DNA of 64,000 bases from Dipteronia dyeriana (GCA_032871835.1 CM065296.1:116074146-116138145); one strand, 5' to 3'. Shown: positions 34,492 to 46,939, numbered from the stretch's first letter. Made by a program: numbers and translations. The notes: generated from the letters alone by a model not told the origin.

Positions 34492-37137
34492 TTAATTAAT
34501 CATCGGTGGATTAGGACATCTCCTGGAATTATGCCCTGATTGTCCACATCTTCTACAGGATTGTATAGTTGTCCTCTCCGAAGATGAGACATGGCGACCC
34601 GCCCTCGGGCGTCCTGCTTGTCTCCTGGAGTTTGGATTCAAAATCACCCTCTGAGCAATGTCAGATGGCACAACCCAAGTGGAAGGATAGCCCACCGGCA
34701 TAATAAGAACCGAGTACGCGTTAATAAGTGTCTGTCTCTTGTAGTAGTCCGCACACAAAGTTGTGAAGTCCAAGTTTCGCTCCCTGTAAAAAACATTGAA
34801 AATGATCAGTAGGTTTTTAAAGTTGTGAAGTCCAAGTTTTAGTAATGAACCGTGCAGCCACAAGGGCGTGAGAACATGGAAAATGATCCATTTGAAATTT
34901 GTTGCAAGTACAAGTCTTTCGAGCTAAGTCAACAGTCCACTGTTTTCTAGACCGCTTGACCGAAAAAATGTTCCAATCGACTGGATTTACAGTCAAATAA
35001 CCACACTTCTCCACACGTTTTAAGAGCACAAGATGTGTTGCGTCGGTCAACTGATGACGCATGGTTTATGCAGCTCTATAGCGATCATGAAACCATCATT
35101 GTAGTATATTCCTAATGAACTCAGCCAGAGTCAACATAGGTAGTTGGCGTGCAAATTTTAGGCATGAGTTTATGCATTCTGCAGCATTAGTCGTCATCAC
35201 CCTATACCTTCTTTCCTGGCAGTGTACACGGGACCACTTGTGTGGACCGGCATCAATTACATAATCATATGCATTCTGGTGCAAGTTTCTTAACTCTTCC
35301 ATATGCTGGTTATATTCAAACTCGGTGTATGCGCAGGCTGCTTTGTCCATTATTGCGGTAACATCCTTCCTATGAAATCGCTTTGTGATATTTTCAGCAA
35401 AGTGCCAGCAATATATGGTATGGGTGGCATAAGAGAATACTTTAGAAATCCCTGCTTCAATGCTTGCATGCCTATCAGAAATGAAAACTAGCTCATCAAT
35501 ATGACCTAGGGCACCCTTCAAGCAATCTAAAAACCATTCCCATGAAAGGTTGTTTTCTGAGTCGCCGTACCCAAAAGCAATTGTATACACCTGTTTGTTC
35601 CCATCTTGTGCTGTTGCAACAAACATTGTACCTCGGAATCGTCTCTTCAAATGGGTACCATCAACGGCAATGACTGGACGCATACACGTTTGGAATCCTC
35701 TAAGTGAGGCACCAATCGACATGAAGAAGTATAGAAATTTACCATCTTCGTCGCACTGTAAGTCAGTGATTGTGCCGGGATTTTGTTGTTCCAAAACGTA
35801 ACCAAATGATGGAAGTAGTTGGAAGGTTTCCTCATGCGTTCCATATGTCAGTGACAACGTATAATCGAGGGCGGCGTGTGCCTTACTGTACATGATTTGG
35901 ATTCCATACATTGATTTCATGTCGGCGATTATGTCCTTCGGACGCATTAGTCGACCATCTTATTGTTGAAGTCTAGGTGCAATAACTTCTCCAATTATGA
36001 CTGCACAAGCTTTTCGGTGACGGCGGTGAATTTCCTCTAACGGAAAAGTGCGTTCGTTGACAAAACTTCTTACTTGAAAGTATGTGTCTTCATCTCTCCT
36101 CACAACTCTTAAATTCCACGTACAATTTCCCATCAAACAAACTAGATGTAATGTTGTCTTATTTGACCTTTTCACCTTCCACTCGAAGTTCTGCCGCATT
36201 GCAAAATGGCCTACTAGTCTCTTCAAATCCTTTTTCATTGGAAAAAACTGGCCTTTATATATCATGCTTGTAGGTTCATCTTCAAACAAGTTCCTGCTTC
36301 CACCAATACCAAACGAGTATGATTCTGCTCCTGGAATAACCCATGTTGTGGCATTATCAGAATCATCTGCAGTTACATTAGCCCTCCCCTCGGAGGTCCC
36401 AGCTATATCTGGTGCACTGGAACTAAATCTGTGTACATATCTTACACGTCTTTCCGTTTCAACAGGTTCTGTATCATCCTGATTGTCCTCTACATTTTCT
36501 ACAGAATTTAAATTGCCCTCATTATCCACCTCATTATTCACCCCAACATTCAGTGTTGTATTCTCCTCATTGTTGATTTCATTGTAGAACTCATTGTATT
36601 GGTGGTTGTACTGTCTACCATTTATCTCAATATGACAACCAAATACATCGTCGAATTGAGGTCCGGGTCTATTATCGTGGGCGGCTACTTTTGATGAGAC
36701 AACACATATGTTTTCCCGACCATCAATCCCACTTCTTTCTGTGAACAACTGTTGCTTCCGCCTGACGATCGAAATTGTTGGGTGTTATCAGGATGAGGGA
36801 TATCTTCACCAATGACACCTCCTGTTGGCCTCTCGATTAGACTAACACATACTTGAGGGATCACCCTATCTTCCCCTAGTATAAACTGAACATCGTCATT
36901 GTTTCTTATAAATGTACGACATGTAGTCCAATGAACAATTGATAGAGACTGTAGCTCAACACTGTATTTGTTCTCATCAAACTTCACAATGGTTTGCACG
37001 ATCGACACCAGTTAGTCGTAACTCAAATTCTTTGACACATACAAACCTTGGTTATCGAATCCTAAATACCTCTGATTTCCGTCTGGTAATTGCTCCCATC
37101 GACCGTTGTAAGATATGACTATTCTCACCCTATCCAT
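34492..37137 (-). pseudogene. MURA-type transposase of MULE-1, broken
   Basis: The minus frame starts at 37137 (MDRVRIVISYNGRWEQLPDG). It has a stop after NLSYD, a frameshift near 36735, then an acidic Asn/Glu-rich linker. The MuDR DNA-binding part (35960-36300, with CLMGNCTWNLRVVRRDEDT) comes next. The MULE catalytic core (35096-35947) has AVDGTHLK and FISDRHASI giving the two Asp and TTNAAECIN as a candidate Glu. The SWIM finger CTCNKFQMDHFPCSH and a C-terminal zinc knuckle CRRCGQSGHNSRRC follow. Further stops lie after RNILQ and after HDRYRAA, each explainable by a single C-to-T change from CGA or CAA. A short intron is likely at about 34800-34860, joining AA to RERNLDF. The order and motifs are complete, but the gene is dead. 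Confidence 0.85.
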
Positions 37138-37235
37138 TGTCCTGTCAAAACCAATATCAAAAACCATTAATAAGGAAAAAATATTTCATATTAAATTTAC
37201 AATTATAAAGGATTAAACAAAAATCAAAAGTGTAA

Positions 37236-37640
37236 GATATGAAGCTTTTTTTAAAACTGATCGAGATTTTTTTGTACATGATCGAGCTTTTTTTGTTCAA
37301 TACCGAGCTCTTTTTCTACATAGTCAAGCTTTTTTATATATGGCTCGAGCTTTTTTTCGTATGGCTCGAGCTTTTTTCAAATATGGCTCGACCTTTTACT
37401 TTTACGGATCAAGCTTTTTTTTTAGGAATCGAGTTTTTTTTGTGAGGAATCGATCTTTTTTTGTGCGGGATCGAGCTATTTGTGTGAGGGATCGAGCTTT
37501 TTTTGGCAAGGATCTAGCTTTTTTTCTGATGGACCGAGCTTTTTTTTTAGGGATCGAGCTTTTTTAGAATTTGATCGAGATTTTTTTTCAAATTTCCGAG
37601 CTTTTTTACAAATGTTTCGACCTTTTTTTTAAAACCTTTC
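37236..37640. repeat. Minisatellite, GATCGAGCTTTTTTT units (right array)
   Basis: About 17-18 imperfect units of roughly 20-24 bases with core GATCGAGCTTTTTT. The core lies on the same strand as in the left array at 30110-30765, not inverted, although the two arrays sit at opposite ends of one element. Confidence 0.95.
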
Positions 37641-38053
37641 CAGCTTTTATACCCAAGATTATAAACTTGTTTGCACCACTACAACTCAACTCGGCCAAAT
37701 ATATATACAAAAAAATATGCATACATGTTCATTCATTCTTTGTAAAAAGTTTACAACTCTAGGACATCAACATAAAAAAATTGAGACAACATGTTCATAA
37801 ATGTTCATACAGTGTTATACCACACAGAAATACAATAAAAATGGAAATGAAGATCAGAAATATTAATTTACCTTCTTGTGCAATATCTGAAATTGAGCTC
37901 GTTTTCTGAAGAAAAAATGGAGTAGGTGATTGATTTTCAGACAACTTTTTTGGACGACAGCCTTTAAAGAATAAAATATTGATTATTTAAGGGCAATTTC
38001 GGTAGCTCACCATAATAGGTGCCTTTTAAACTTAACTTATTATAATTGTGACA

Positions 38054-38909
38054 TCACTGTAAGTGACAAAAAAAAATGTGACAAAAAAATATGACATTCA
38101 TCACCATTTCCACGTTAAATGATTTCCACGTTAAATGATTGGTAGACATCTCATCTAGTTCCATATCAAAGACAAATTGAGCCCAAAATATTTTAAAAGA
38201 AAAAATTGACTTACTATTGAATTACACCAAACAAAATTTGGAGAGAAAAAATGTGAACATTAAATCAAACAAAAAAAAAAGGCTTCCCATAGGCAGTTTC
38301 ACAAACACCTATGGCAAATTATACATATATAAACATATATAAACATATCGTATATCCAAAAAGCAATATTATTTTACAGAACTCCAAACAAAAAAGGCAA
38401 ATACACTCTATAATTTAACTTAAATTAATAAACTTATCTGAATAGGCATAACATCCTTTCGATTTGAGTCACTGACATTGTTGTCCAATACCAAGAACAT
38501 CTGCAATTTTGAAAATAAATATGTTATCAAATCTAAGAACCTCAAATCATAAAAAAAAAAAAAAAAATCACTGCAAATACATTAAATAATCAGAGACCGT
38601 ATGTAAGGAGGTCAATTCCTTGTTTACACACATGATTTACACATCTTATACAACAACATTATAGTCTACGATAAAGACCCACTTCTTCTTAAACCCATGC
38701 TTTTATATCGGCTTGCCCAGTGACTGACAGATTTATCAACTTCAGTCATTGATGTTTGCAACACAACCCGTACAAATTTATTTATCAACACCAAGACAAC
38801 GTTAAAGCAAGAATCCACACTAAATAAATATAGCTAAAAGCGAGCAAGTATGCTAAGCCTAATCACCAAGTTTTTCTACATCAGTCCAAGAATTAATACA
38901 GAAGAAATG
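38054..38909. other. Intergenic, AT-rich
   Basis: Includes ATTTCCACGTTAAATG twice in tandem (about 38108-38140) and CATATATAAA repeats near 38325. No gene recognised. Confidence 0.4.
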
Positions 38910-39081
38910 CAAGACTAAATTTTAATATACAAGCTTTCAAAAAAATCAATATGGCAATTTATGAGAAAAATGTTCTAGTCCTCACACTATATATACAAGA
39001 CTAAATTTTAATATACAAGCTTTCAAAAAAATCAATATGGCAATTTATGAGAAAAATGTTCCAGTCCTCACACTATATATA
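38910..39081. repeat. 86-bp tandem duplication
   Basis: Units 38910-38995 and 38996-39081 begin CAAGACTAAATTTTAATATA and differ at one base that I can see (TTCTAG versus TTCCAG). The first ten bases start a third unit at 39082. Confidence 0.92.
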
Positions 39082-39389
39082 CAAGACTAAAAATTTTTGT
39101 TGTTGTTGTTGTTATTATTATTATTCGGTTGTGGCTTTTCTTATAAATGGAGGACTATCGAGATTCGAGAACATCCCCAAATAAACCAAAACAAAAGGGT
39201 TGTTCGTTTGATTAACTTCACTGCTAGCATTTATGCCTAATATATACCAATTTAATTCAAATAACATACACAATCACATGTTCGTTTTGTATGTTAAACT
39301 AGTCAAATAGGTCGTAATTATGGATTTGATCATCGTGTATCAGTCTATTCTTAATCTTAACATCCATGTTGGAGGATGAGGTGAAGTTT

Positions 39390-39688
39390 AAGTCGAGAGC
39401 TTCGAATCAATTTGTCCATAGTCTTGCGAAGAGCGGTTCTAATGGTGGTGATGACTTGGTTGAGTGGGGGGAAAGTGGGTGATTTTTTGGTGTTTTTTCT
39501 CTTGCTCTTACTCTTGTCTTTGCCGGCTCTCCTTCGGCTGTTTCTCTTTTGGCTCAGGTGCCCTGTTTTGGCTTTCTCAACCTTGGCTGCTTTGCCCTGT
39601 TTCTTGTGGTTTGTTGTGTTTTGCTGTTCCGTTTGTCGGTTGTTTGGGCTGGTCCTGCTTGAATAAATCACCGTTCAAAAAAAAAAAG
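39390..39688 (+). mobile_element. 3' tail of a LINE-type element
   Basis: GT/CT-rich sequence lacking a convincing frame ends in GAATAAATCACCGTTC followed by a run of A (39676-39687). T/G-rich tails ending with AATAAA-like sequence and poly(A) are typical of plant L1-type elements truncated at the 5' end. No reverse transcriptase remains and no target duplication was found. Confidence 0.45.
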
Positions 39689-40587
39689 ATCCATTCTCAT
39701 CAAGATAAGGAGATAATTAACAATCCTAATAAAATAAGTCAATCTGAATTTGACGAGCACTCACTTATTCAAGAAACATTTTCTCTAATAAACATCAAAT
39801 TTGCTAAAACTAGATTCAGCAGTTTGAGGTTTCAAAGACTTTAAGAACAAATTCTAGTAACACAGAGCAAGGAATCAAGTACACTAATTAAACCAACACA
39901 AACGAGTGGAGAATGGCAACAAGAAGATGATCAAAGAGATTTATTTTTTTATCCAAAGCACACTCAAAACACCAGTATCATCATTATCCATCGAAAATAT
40001 CGGTATCTATTCACACACACTTACCACTATCAACTAGAAAAAAATTCAAAGTAAAAGCTGAAAACCCATATCAAACCGACACAGCATATAAATATATAAT
40101 AATTAACAAAATTAGATAAAATGAAAAAAAAAAACAGAAAATAAGTATAGCATTCTTAATATTAAACGCATGGGCGGTTACCGTCCAAGTCGACAACTAT
40201 TCTATAAACACTCAGATTAAAACTCAAAATTTATAGGAAACCTCTTGTAGCTGCAGCCACATGGCCTTTGTGGCGTTGCTGTTTCACTTGGAAAGTTGTT
40301 GCGGTGCGATAGACGCACACCTAGTTCTCAAGAGTTGTGTGGTCTTTCCAAACTGATAGTTTCTATTCCTTGCACAAGCACAACTCAAAAAGCAATCAAA
40401 TACATATGCTATAAATAAAATAACAAAACACGACAACTCCATAACTTAGCCTAAACATTGTCGTGCACACAACGAAAGATATGAGTAAAAGAGATGCTTA
40501 TTTTTAATATAACAATCTACTCCGCAAAGCAATAAAAATCAGTAAAATGGAAGCTAAAACTATCAACAATCAGTGAATGTGCTACCT
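39689..40587 (-). other. 5' internal region of the family L1 element
   Basis: It lies immediately downstream, in the minus direction, of the primer-binding site at 40588-40603, so it should be the untranslated leader of that retrotransposon. No gag-like frame is visible, and the LINE tail interrupts it on the left. Confidence 0.45.
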
Positions 40588-40603
40588 CCCGGCAGCGGTG
40601 CCA
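40588..40603 (-). other. Primer-binding site of the family L1 element
   Basis: On the minus strand TGGCACCGCTGCCGGG follows the LTR end after a three-base spacer. It closely resembles the TGGCGCCGTTGCCGGGG primer-binding sites of plant Athila/Tat/Ogre-type Gypsy elements, which suggests that family L1 is Ty3/Gypsy. Confidence 0.7.
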
Positions 40604-40606
40604 ATC

Positions 40607-43600
40607 TGACGGGACACGTCGTTGCAGTGTCGTCAAATATGAACATTTAAGTTCAGTCTCGCAAGGGCGCAGTCATAGAGACTAGCACAGCAGCAAACAA
40701 GGGATCGATCCACAAGGAGGTGGGATTCACCGACCGTCTATAGTTCTAGCTATTATTACAACACTCCGAACAGACTCGTGTGTTGCGTGTGCGGAAAAGT
40801 GAAGAATAATATAACTAAATAACTTATATAAACAATATATACAATGATAAATTGAATGGAGATATGCATGAAATGTGGTTACACTAGGGAAACGACTCAA
40901 CCGTGACAATCCTTCTAATTACGTTATAGACTCACCTAATTCTCAAATGTGCAAGTATATCATAGGCTCGTATCCCCTTAATTAATCTCTAATCTCTCTC
41001 GATGTCTTAGAGATAGTATCCATATATATCCGAAATCTCTCTCGAGCAATCCGGACAATATATATGAACTCATTAAGCACGTGGAATACAAATCGAACCC
41101 TATATTCTAGCCTAGTGGTTCTAGCACTTTCTAGTCAAGTATAGTGAATGTTTATCTAAACATTGTCAAACGCGTATCCTCTCGGTACATAGCATCTAAC
41201 CATGGATCAATTAAGCAAAGGTTTTAAGCACTCAAAACATCTATATAACAACACAAGCATAAGAAAATGTCAGTGGAATTTACTTCTAGGTCAAAGATTC
41301 GGTTTAGTCAACTCCCTAAGATGGCTAAACATGGGAAACAATTTTACCTAACAACTACATGCAACAATGTGATTGTTATGTCATTAAGAACATTCAATTT
41401 AGATTAAAGGTTCATACTCTTGATTAGGGAATTTTTCCACAATCAATTCATCACTCAATCCTGTCACGTGGATTGATAATCGTGACTTAATACAAAAACC
41501 CATTAAGAATAAGGATATGAACCAAGGTCAATTTAGTAACTAAAAGCCTGAACTGAAACCTTTTCTACTCTTTGGGGCTAAAATCCTTATTACTCAAATT
41601 ACTCAATACATGGAATTTCAAGTCATCCATCAATCAATCAACAATCATGGGTATCTAATTTCTACTCTAAATTACAACAACTCTTAAACCCAATCATGAA
41701 CACATATTGATTTCTAACAATTCATACACATACATATCATATTAAGAGCATAAAAACACATATATTGTTAATAGTAAAATTTGGTTAGGGGTCAAAGAGA
41801 AATTTTTCACTCTCCTAGCCCTAATCAAAGCCCAAATTCGACATTCATAAGACCCCGAACGGACCATAAAGCTACCCCGCAGAAGCAAGAAATGATCTCC
41901 GGGCTTCGGAATTATCAGGGATGAAGTTAGGCATGACCAGGTCGAGCCCCCACGCGAACACTGGAATCCTGGCTTCTCAAGCCACCTACCTAGGAACCTC
42001 GGTTCTTGGGGTCAGGCTCCAAAACCACCCCGTGAAAGCAAGGAAGGATCGCCGACCTTAATAGGCACTCAAAGTGGAGCCTGACAAGCAAAGCAAGCCC
42101 TCTCCAGGTTAAGGTTTCCAGAGGTCAAACCTAACTCGTAGCCTAAACTAGAAGCACACAAACCTCTCCGGGAGCCCGTTGTTCCCTCCATGATACGAAG
42201 GGATATAGGGCCTTTAAGTGGATCAGATCCATGCTACCTCTCAGGAATGTTTACAGAGACGTCTCAAGTTCCAAAGGGTCAAGAAAAGTCCATCTCATGC
42301 TTCTGAAAACAAAACCAAAGCATGGATCTACCTCACTCTACGAGACAGCGAGCAGCAAACCCGATGATCTCCATGAAGAATCATGCAATGAGTATACACA
42401 AGATCGTACCTACGTGATAACCAACATTAATTCCGCGTACGTGTAAGTCAAGAGTTTGATTCCAAAAAGGAAACAAACTTATCTTCGTCGAAGATATTAT
42501 CGAATCCGTTATCAATTCGAAGTCAACAGCTGTCAAATAACGAATCCCGTCTGATAAGAAGGGAACGGATTCATGGGATCATGGCGGGATATTTATGATT
42601 TAAAACCTACTTAGACCGGGTATAAATGAGGCCAAGCAGAGACGAAGGAGATAGGCACAAATAGAGTGAAAATCGACAAAGAGGGAAGATAGCCTAAATT
42701 CTGTAATCAGAACACAGCCACCATTGGGTCTACTATTCGACAGGCACGAAGTTTCCACCCTTCTATGTTTTAGAGAGATTGTGAGAGATTTTTGTATACC
42801 ACGAGTGATCAATAATAAAGCTCTTATTTTACCATTACACTATCATTCAGATATTTGTTTCTATCTAGCAGGTCAGATATCTAAGGTACTGACCCCGGTC
42901 ACCACTTCCGTGGTAGTGATCTCGAGGGTGTTAATTGAAATTTTTCATCTTGAGCAAATTTTTCGTTAACATATATCAAAGAGCAAAATAAACCCAAATG
43001 AATTTAAGAATAATCAATACATATATAGCACATGTGAAAGGTTTACAAATTCCCAAATTCGGTGTTACACATCAAAGACAATAAAAAATACAAAGAAATG
43101 AGCAAACAAGAGCAAACCCTTGAAGACAAGTCCTCCAAAGATGCTCCTAGCCTTCCTAGCTCGAATTTGGCTCCTAATTCCTTTGTAATCTACTCTAAGA
43201 TGGATGGAGGAAGTGTATAGTGGTGAGGTGGAGGTGTATGGTGAGCTCCCATGGAGGAAAAACCTCCATGAGAGCAAGAGGTGAAAGAAAATGGAAGAGA
43301 GAAGAGAAGAGAAGAGGCGTGAGAAGGGGAAAATAAGGGAAGAGAGGTCTGAAGAATGTGGAAAAATGAGGTATTTATAGTGTGGGAGGTTAGGGCATGA
43401 CTTTAGGGTGAAAAAATAAGAATACCCCTATAAAAATGGCTGAAAAATGCATTTCATTGCAGAAATGTGGTACGTATCAACACGCGTACTGTACATCACT
43501 TTTTGGATCCTTTTGCCCAAAAATGCAGTACAAAGTGCGGTACACATTTTGGTCTCACGTGATACGTAACCGCACTTCTTCGTGCACTGTTACAAAAATG

Positions 43601-43927
43601 GTCATAATTTTCTCTAGACATCTTGGAATTGTGATACGTAAAGTGCGTTGAAAATAAGACTTTCGGGGCTTTCCGAAAAGTGGTTATAGGAAACGTAATT
43701 CGATCGGAGAAGAGAGATATGACCTACCGAAGTTGGGATGTCTGCACGAACTATTCCAAATTCTGCCCTTTAACTTCCAAAACTCTTCAATTAAGCTCAA
43801 ATACCATCCGTAGGAAACATGTACCTACACAAGGCTCACAAACACATCAAATATCAAAATATACTCGAAAACAAGAACAAAAACTAAAAAATGGGGATCT
43901 CAAAATGTATATAAATTGCTTCAATCA
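40607..43927 (-). mobile_element. 5' LTR of family L1, minus orientation, with nested solo LTR
   Basis: The left end TGACGGGACACG adjoins the primer-binding site. The right end ...GCTTCAATCA resembles those at 11636 and about 5602. GGTATTTATAGTG near 43371 is the minus TATA box. The part 41766-42971 is a foreign insertion. Without it the LTR is about 2.1 kb, matching the relative at 159-2431 along its length. It is the only family member here with internal sequence attached. Confidence 0.7.
41766..42971 (+). mobile_element. Solo LTR of Gypsy family G with TATAT target duplication
   Basis: It starts TGTTAATAGTAAAATTTGG and ends TTCGTTAACA, with TATAT directly on both sides (41761-41765 and 42972-42976). 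It aligns throughout with the LTR at 21566-22820. GGGTATAAATGAGGCC near 42618 is the likely TATA box. It is nested inside the family L1 LTR and therefore younger than that insertion. Confidence 0.88.
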
Positions 43928-44039
43928 GTCAGTACTTACGTTTTTTAAAAAGTGTCCTTTTTGTGATGGTTTTAAACCATCAACACAATTTAATGGTTGA
44001 AAAAAATATCAAGCATTATAAAACTCTAATTTTCTAATA

Positions 44040-44089
<50 letters not shown>

Positions 44090-44996
44090 TGTTATGAGTT
44101 ATGATATAATAATTTAATAATCATCGATTTAAAATTCTTAACTATATATCTAAATTTATATTTAAAAAATTAAAAAATAATTAAATATAAATATATATCT
44201 TTATTTAATTGATAGATACAAATTAAAACATAATTATTGGACGGTTGATTTGAATAGATTTTAATTTATTTCTTCTTCTTACTTTTTCTTTTCATTGCTT
44301 GTATTCAAGCGTAGGGATGGCAATTTGACCCGCATCCGCGGGTACCTGTCCGAACCCGACCCTGTATTGTCGGGTGTGGATGGTGAATTTATGACCCGTG
44401 AGTATCAAATAGGTGATTACATATGAAAATTTACAAATGATAAATCGTGAGTTCGCGGATTCGTAGGTTACTAGTTTATCGGTATCCCGCGGGTGAAGCA
44501 TTCACTCCTAAACGAGCATTGTTTTACGGATTCAGGGACGAAGATATGGGTGCAGCCATAACCCAAGGATTCAAACCCGTCCGTGAACCCACTTACCTAT
44601 ACGGGTTCGAGGGCGGTGTAAACGGATCTATAGACGGACGTAGGTTAAGAAAATTTGCACAAGTGAAGGTTTGGCTATTCAACCCTATTCAAAAGTAACA
44701 TTATCTAAGAAAATTAAAATTCAGTGATTGGTAAGTGGGCCACGTGTAAAATGAAGGACAAAAACTTGTGGTGACTGGTGACTGGTGAGCGGTAGAGACC
44801 GGCAAGCAAGGTTTTCTATCAAGTGATGAGAACGACATGCAAATGACAAATCATCTGAATTATTGCAGACAGCAGACCCACGTACAAAGAAACGTCTGGT
44901 CATATTTTAAAGCCAAAGATTTTATTTTCTTAAGCTAATTATTAAGAAACACTATTTTAAATCAACTTTAAAATTAATTAAAAAAAGATTTTGCAT
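43928..44996. other. Upstream region of P450 copy 3
   Basis: Holds an AT microsatellite. Sequence from about 44313, starting TAGGGATGGCAATTTGACCC, resembles the end of a non-autonomous hAT element, but no matching right end was found. The last 300 bases are the presumed promoter and do not resemble the region upstream of copy 2. Confidence 0.45.
44042..44087. repeat. AT dinucleotide microsatellite
   Basis: Uninterrupted AT repeats. Confidence 0.95.
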
Positions 44997-45005
44997 TATA
45001 TAAAT
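44997..45005 (+). promoter_or_regulatory. TATA box of P450 copy 3
   Basis: TATATAAAT, 50 bases before the ATG as in copy 2. Identity with copy 2 starts at this box and nothing clearly similar lies upstream. Confidence 0.6.
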
Positions 45006-45046
45006 CTCCAATCCAACTATACTCATTACTCAGAAACTTATCAGCC

Positions 45047-46939
45047 ATGGACATTCTTCTTAGTTCCTTCCCAACAACTGTCGTCACTTACGTTTTGGCC
45101 TTTTTATTGTTTCTCTACTGTCTATCATGGATATCAAGAAATGTACATCAAACAAGAAACAAGAAGAGAGCACTAGCAGTACCAGAAGCTGGCGGTGCAT
45201 GGCCTTTGTTTGGCCACCTCCACCTCTTACGAGGGCCAAGACCACCACACATCACCTTGGCCGATATGGCTGACAAGTACGGTCCAATCTTCACTATCAA
45301 GATCGGTATACATCGAACTCTAATAGTAAGCAGTTGGGAGATCGCTAAAGATTGCTTTACCACCAATGATAAAGCCTTTAGCAATCGCCCGAAATGTCTA
45401 TCCTCAGAAATCTTGGCTTACAACTACGCCATGTTTGGTTTCAGCCCTTATGGCCCTTATTGGCATCAAATGCGTAAGATCGCCACCTTGGAGGTTCTCT
45501 CGAACCACCGGTTAGATATGTTCAAACATGTCCGAGAATCTGAGGTTAAGTCGTCTATAAAAGGAATATATGATCTCTGCTTAACTAGTTCAGCTGGTCA
45601 GGTACTCGTGGAAATGAAGAAATGGTTTGGCGATGTAACCCTAAACGTGGTTACAAATATAGTTGTGGGAAAGAGATTCGTGGGGGATTCAACAAAGCAG
45701 GAGAGTGAAAACAACGAGCGGAGTCGAAGGGCACTGACGGCATTTATGGAGTTGACTGGGGCTTTTGTGCTCGCAGATGCAGTTCCGTTTTTGAGGTGGT
45801 TGGATTTAGGAGGATATGAGAAGGCAATGAAGAAGACATGGAAAGAGATCGATCGACTTCTTGAAGGCTGGTTAAAAGAGCATAAACACAAGAGAATTTG
45901 GGGCCAGAACAAATTCAAAAGTGAGCATGACTTTATGGACATGATGCTGTCTATTCTTGAAGATGCTGAAGAGCTTCCCGATTATGATGCCGATACCATC
46001 AACAAAGCTACCTGCCTGGTATGTACTTCTTATTTAACCAAATTAATTTGTTGACCCTGTTTGTAACTGGATAGGGTATGACCATATAATTATGTCCGAT
46101 CCGGTCTGATTGATTCGGTTTTTATATAATTATTTAGGTCAAATTCATAAATAATTATTTAGAACACCGATTAATTTTAAGGCTATTTGCTATTTGGTGC
46201 TAGTGTGCTACCTCCTCTAATTATTTTTTAAAATGTAAGAAGAGAAACAAAACTATAAACTATTTAAGTCTGAATTTGAGCGGACCATTTGTTTGTGGGC
46301 TCTGGTTCTTTGCAGGGTATGATATTAGGAGGCACAGAAACCACAACAGTTACATTGACATGGGCACTTGCTTTACTACTCAACAACCGCGATTCTTTGA
46401 AGAAAGCCCAAGATGAATTAGACATTTTCGTTGGTAGAGAAAGGCAAGTGAACGAATCAGACATCAAAAACTTGGTCTATTTGGAAGCCATCCTCAAGGA
46501 AACCATGCGTCTATATCCCGCGGGTCCACTTTCCGCGCCACATGAAGCCATCGAAGACTGCACCGTCGCCGGCTACCATGTCCCGGCTGGCACCCATCTT
46601 TTGGTCAACCTTACGAAGCTTCATCGAGATCCAAATGTGTGGGAAAACCCTTGCGAGTTTAAGCCAGAAAGATTTCTTACAAGTCACAAGGAGTTAGACG
46701 TTAGGGGACGACATTTCGAATTAATACCGTTTGGGAGTGGTAGAAGGGTGTGCCCTGGAATCTCTTTTGCGCTACAAGTGATGCAGCTCACACTTGCTAA
46801 TTTGCTGCATGAATTTGAATTTGAGACCCCAAATAATGAACTCGTTGATATGGGGTCCATGAGAACGGGTTTGGTTAATGTTATGGCCAACCCGTTTGAG
46901 ATCCTTCTTACTCCACGTCTTCCTGTTGATCACATATAG
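45047..46939 (+). CDS. Cytochrome P450, CYP82-like, copy 3
   Basis: Exons 45047-46018 and 46316-46939, with a 297-base intron identical by eye to that of copy 2, code for 531 residues. Anchor, hinge, I-helix LGGTETTTVTL, K-helix, FKPERF and heme motif FGSGRRVCPG (Cys470) are all intact. Differences from copy 2: helix C reads WHQMRK instead of WRQMRK (the Trp and the second Arg, which normally contact heme, are kept); the SRS5 region reads AGPLSAP instead of AVPLSAP; and the tail from Met-Gly onward is GSMRTGLVNVMANPFEILL with end LPVDHI, spanning the expected SRS6. It probably has the same class of activity as copy 2, with a possibly changed substrate pocket. Three synonymous-looking changes and two C/T changes also occur in exon 2. 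Confidence 0.95.

Larger units (their letters stand above)
29770..38053. mobile_element. Large Mutator-like element with ULP and transposase genes (MULE-1)
   Basis: Two convergent pseudogenes lie inside: a ULP1-protease-like gene on plus and a MURA-type transposase on minus. Imperfect terminal inverted repeats frame them. GTTTAAAAGGCACC at 29792-29805 faces GGTGCCTTTTAAAC at 38018-38031, and the 22 bases outside each core agree at about 14 positions (TCAC.A.T.TA.TAA). The outermost ends and any 9-bp target duplication could not be fixed, so the borders are approximate. MULEs that carry ULP-like genes are known in plants (Kaonashi-type). Subterminal minisatellites lie just inside both ends. 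Confidence 0.75.

Noticed and set aside
35303..36482. Plus-strand frames opposite the MURA gene
   Set aside because: They are complementary-strand shadows of the transposase coding sequence.
39412..39666. Plus-strand open frame of 84 codons, Leu/Phe/Val rich
   Set aside because: It is the translation of the T/G-rich LINE tail. No domain and no homology recognised.
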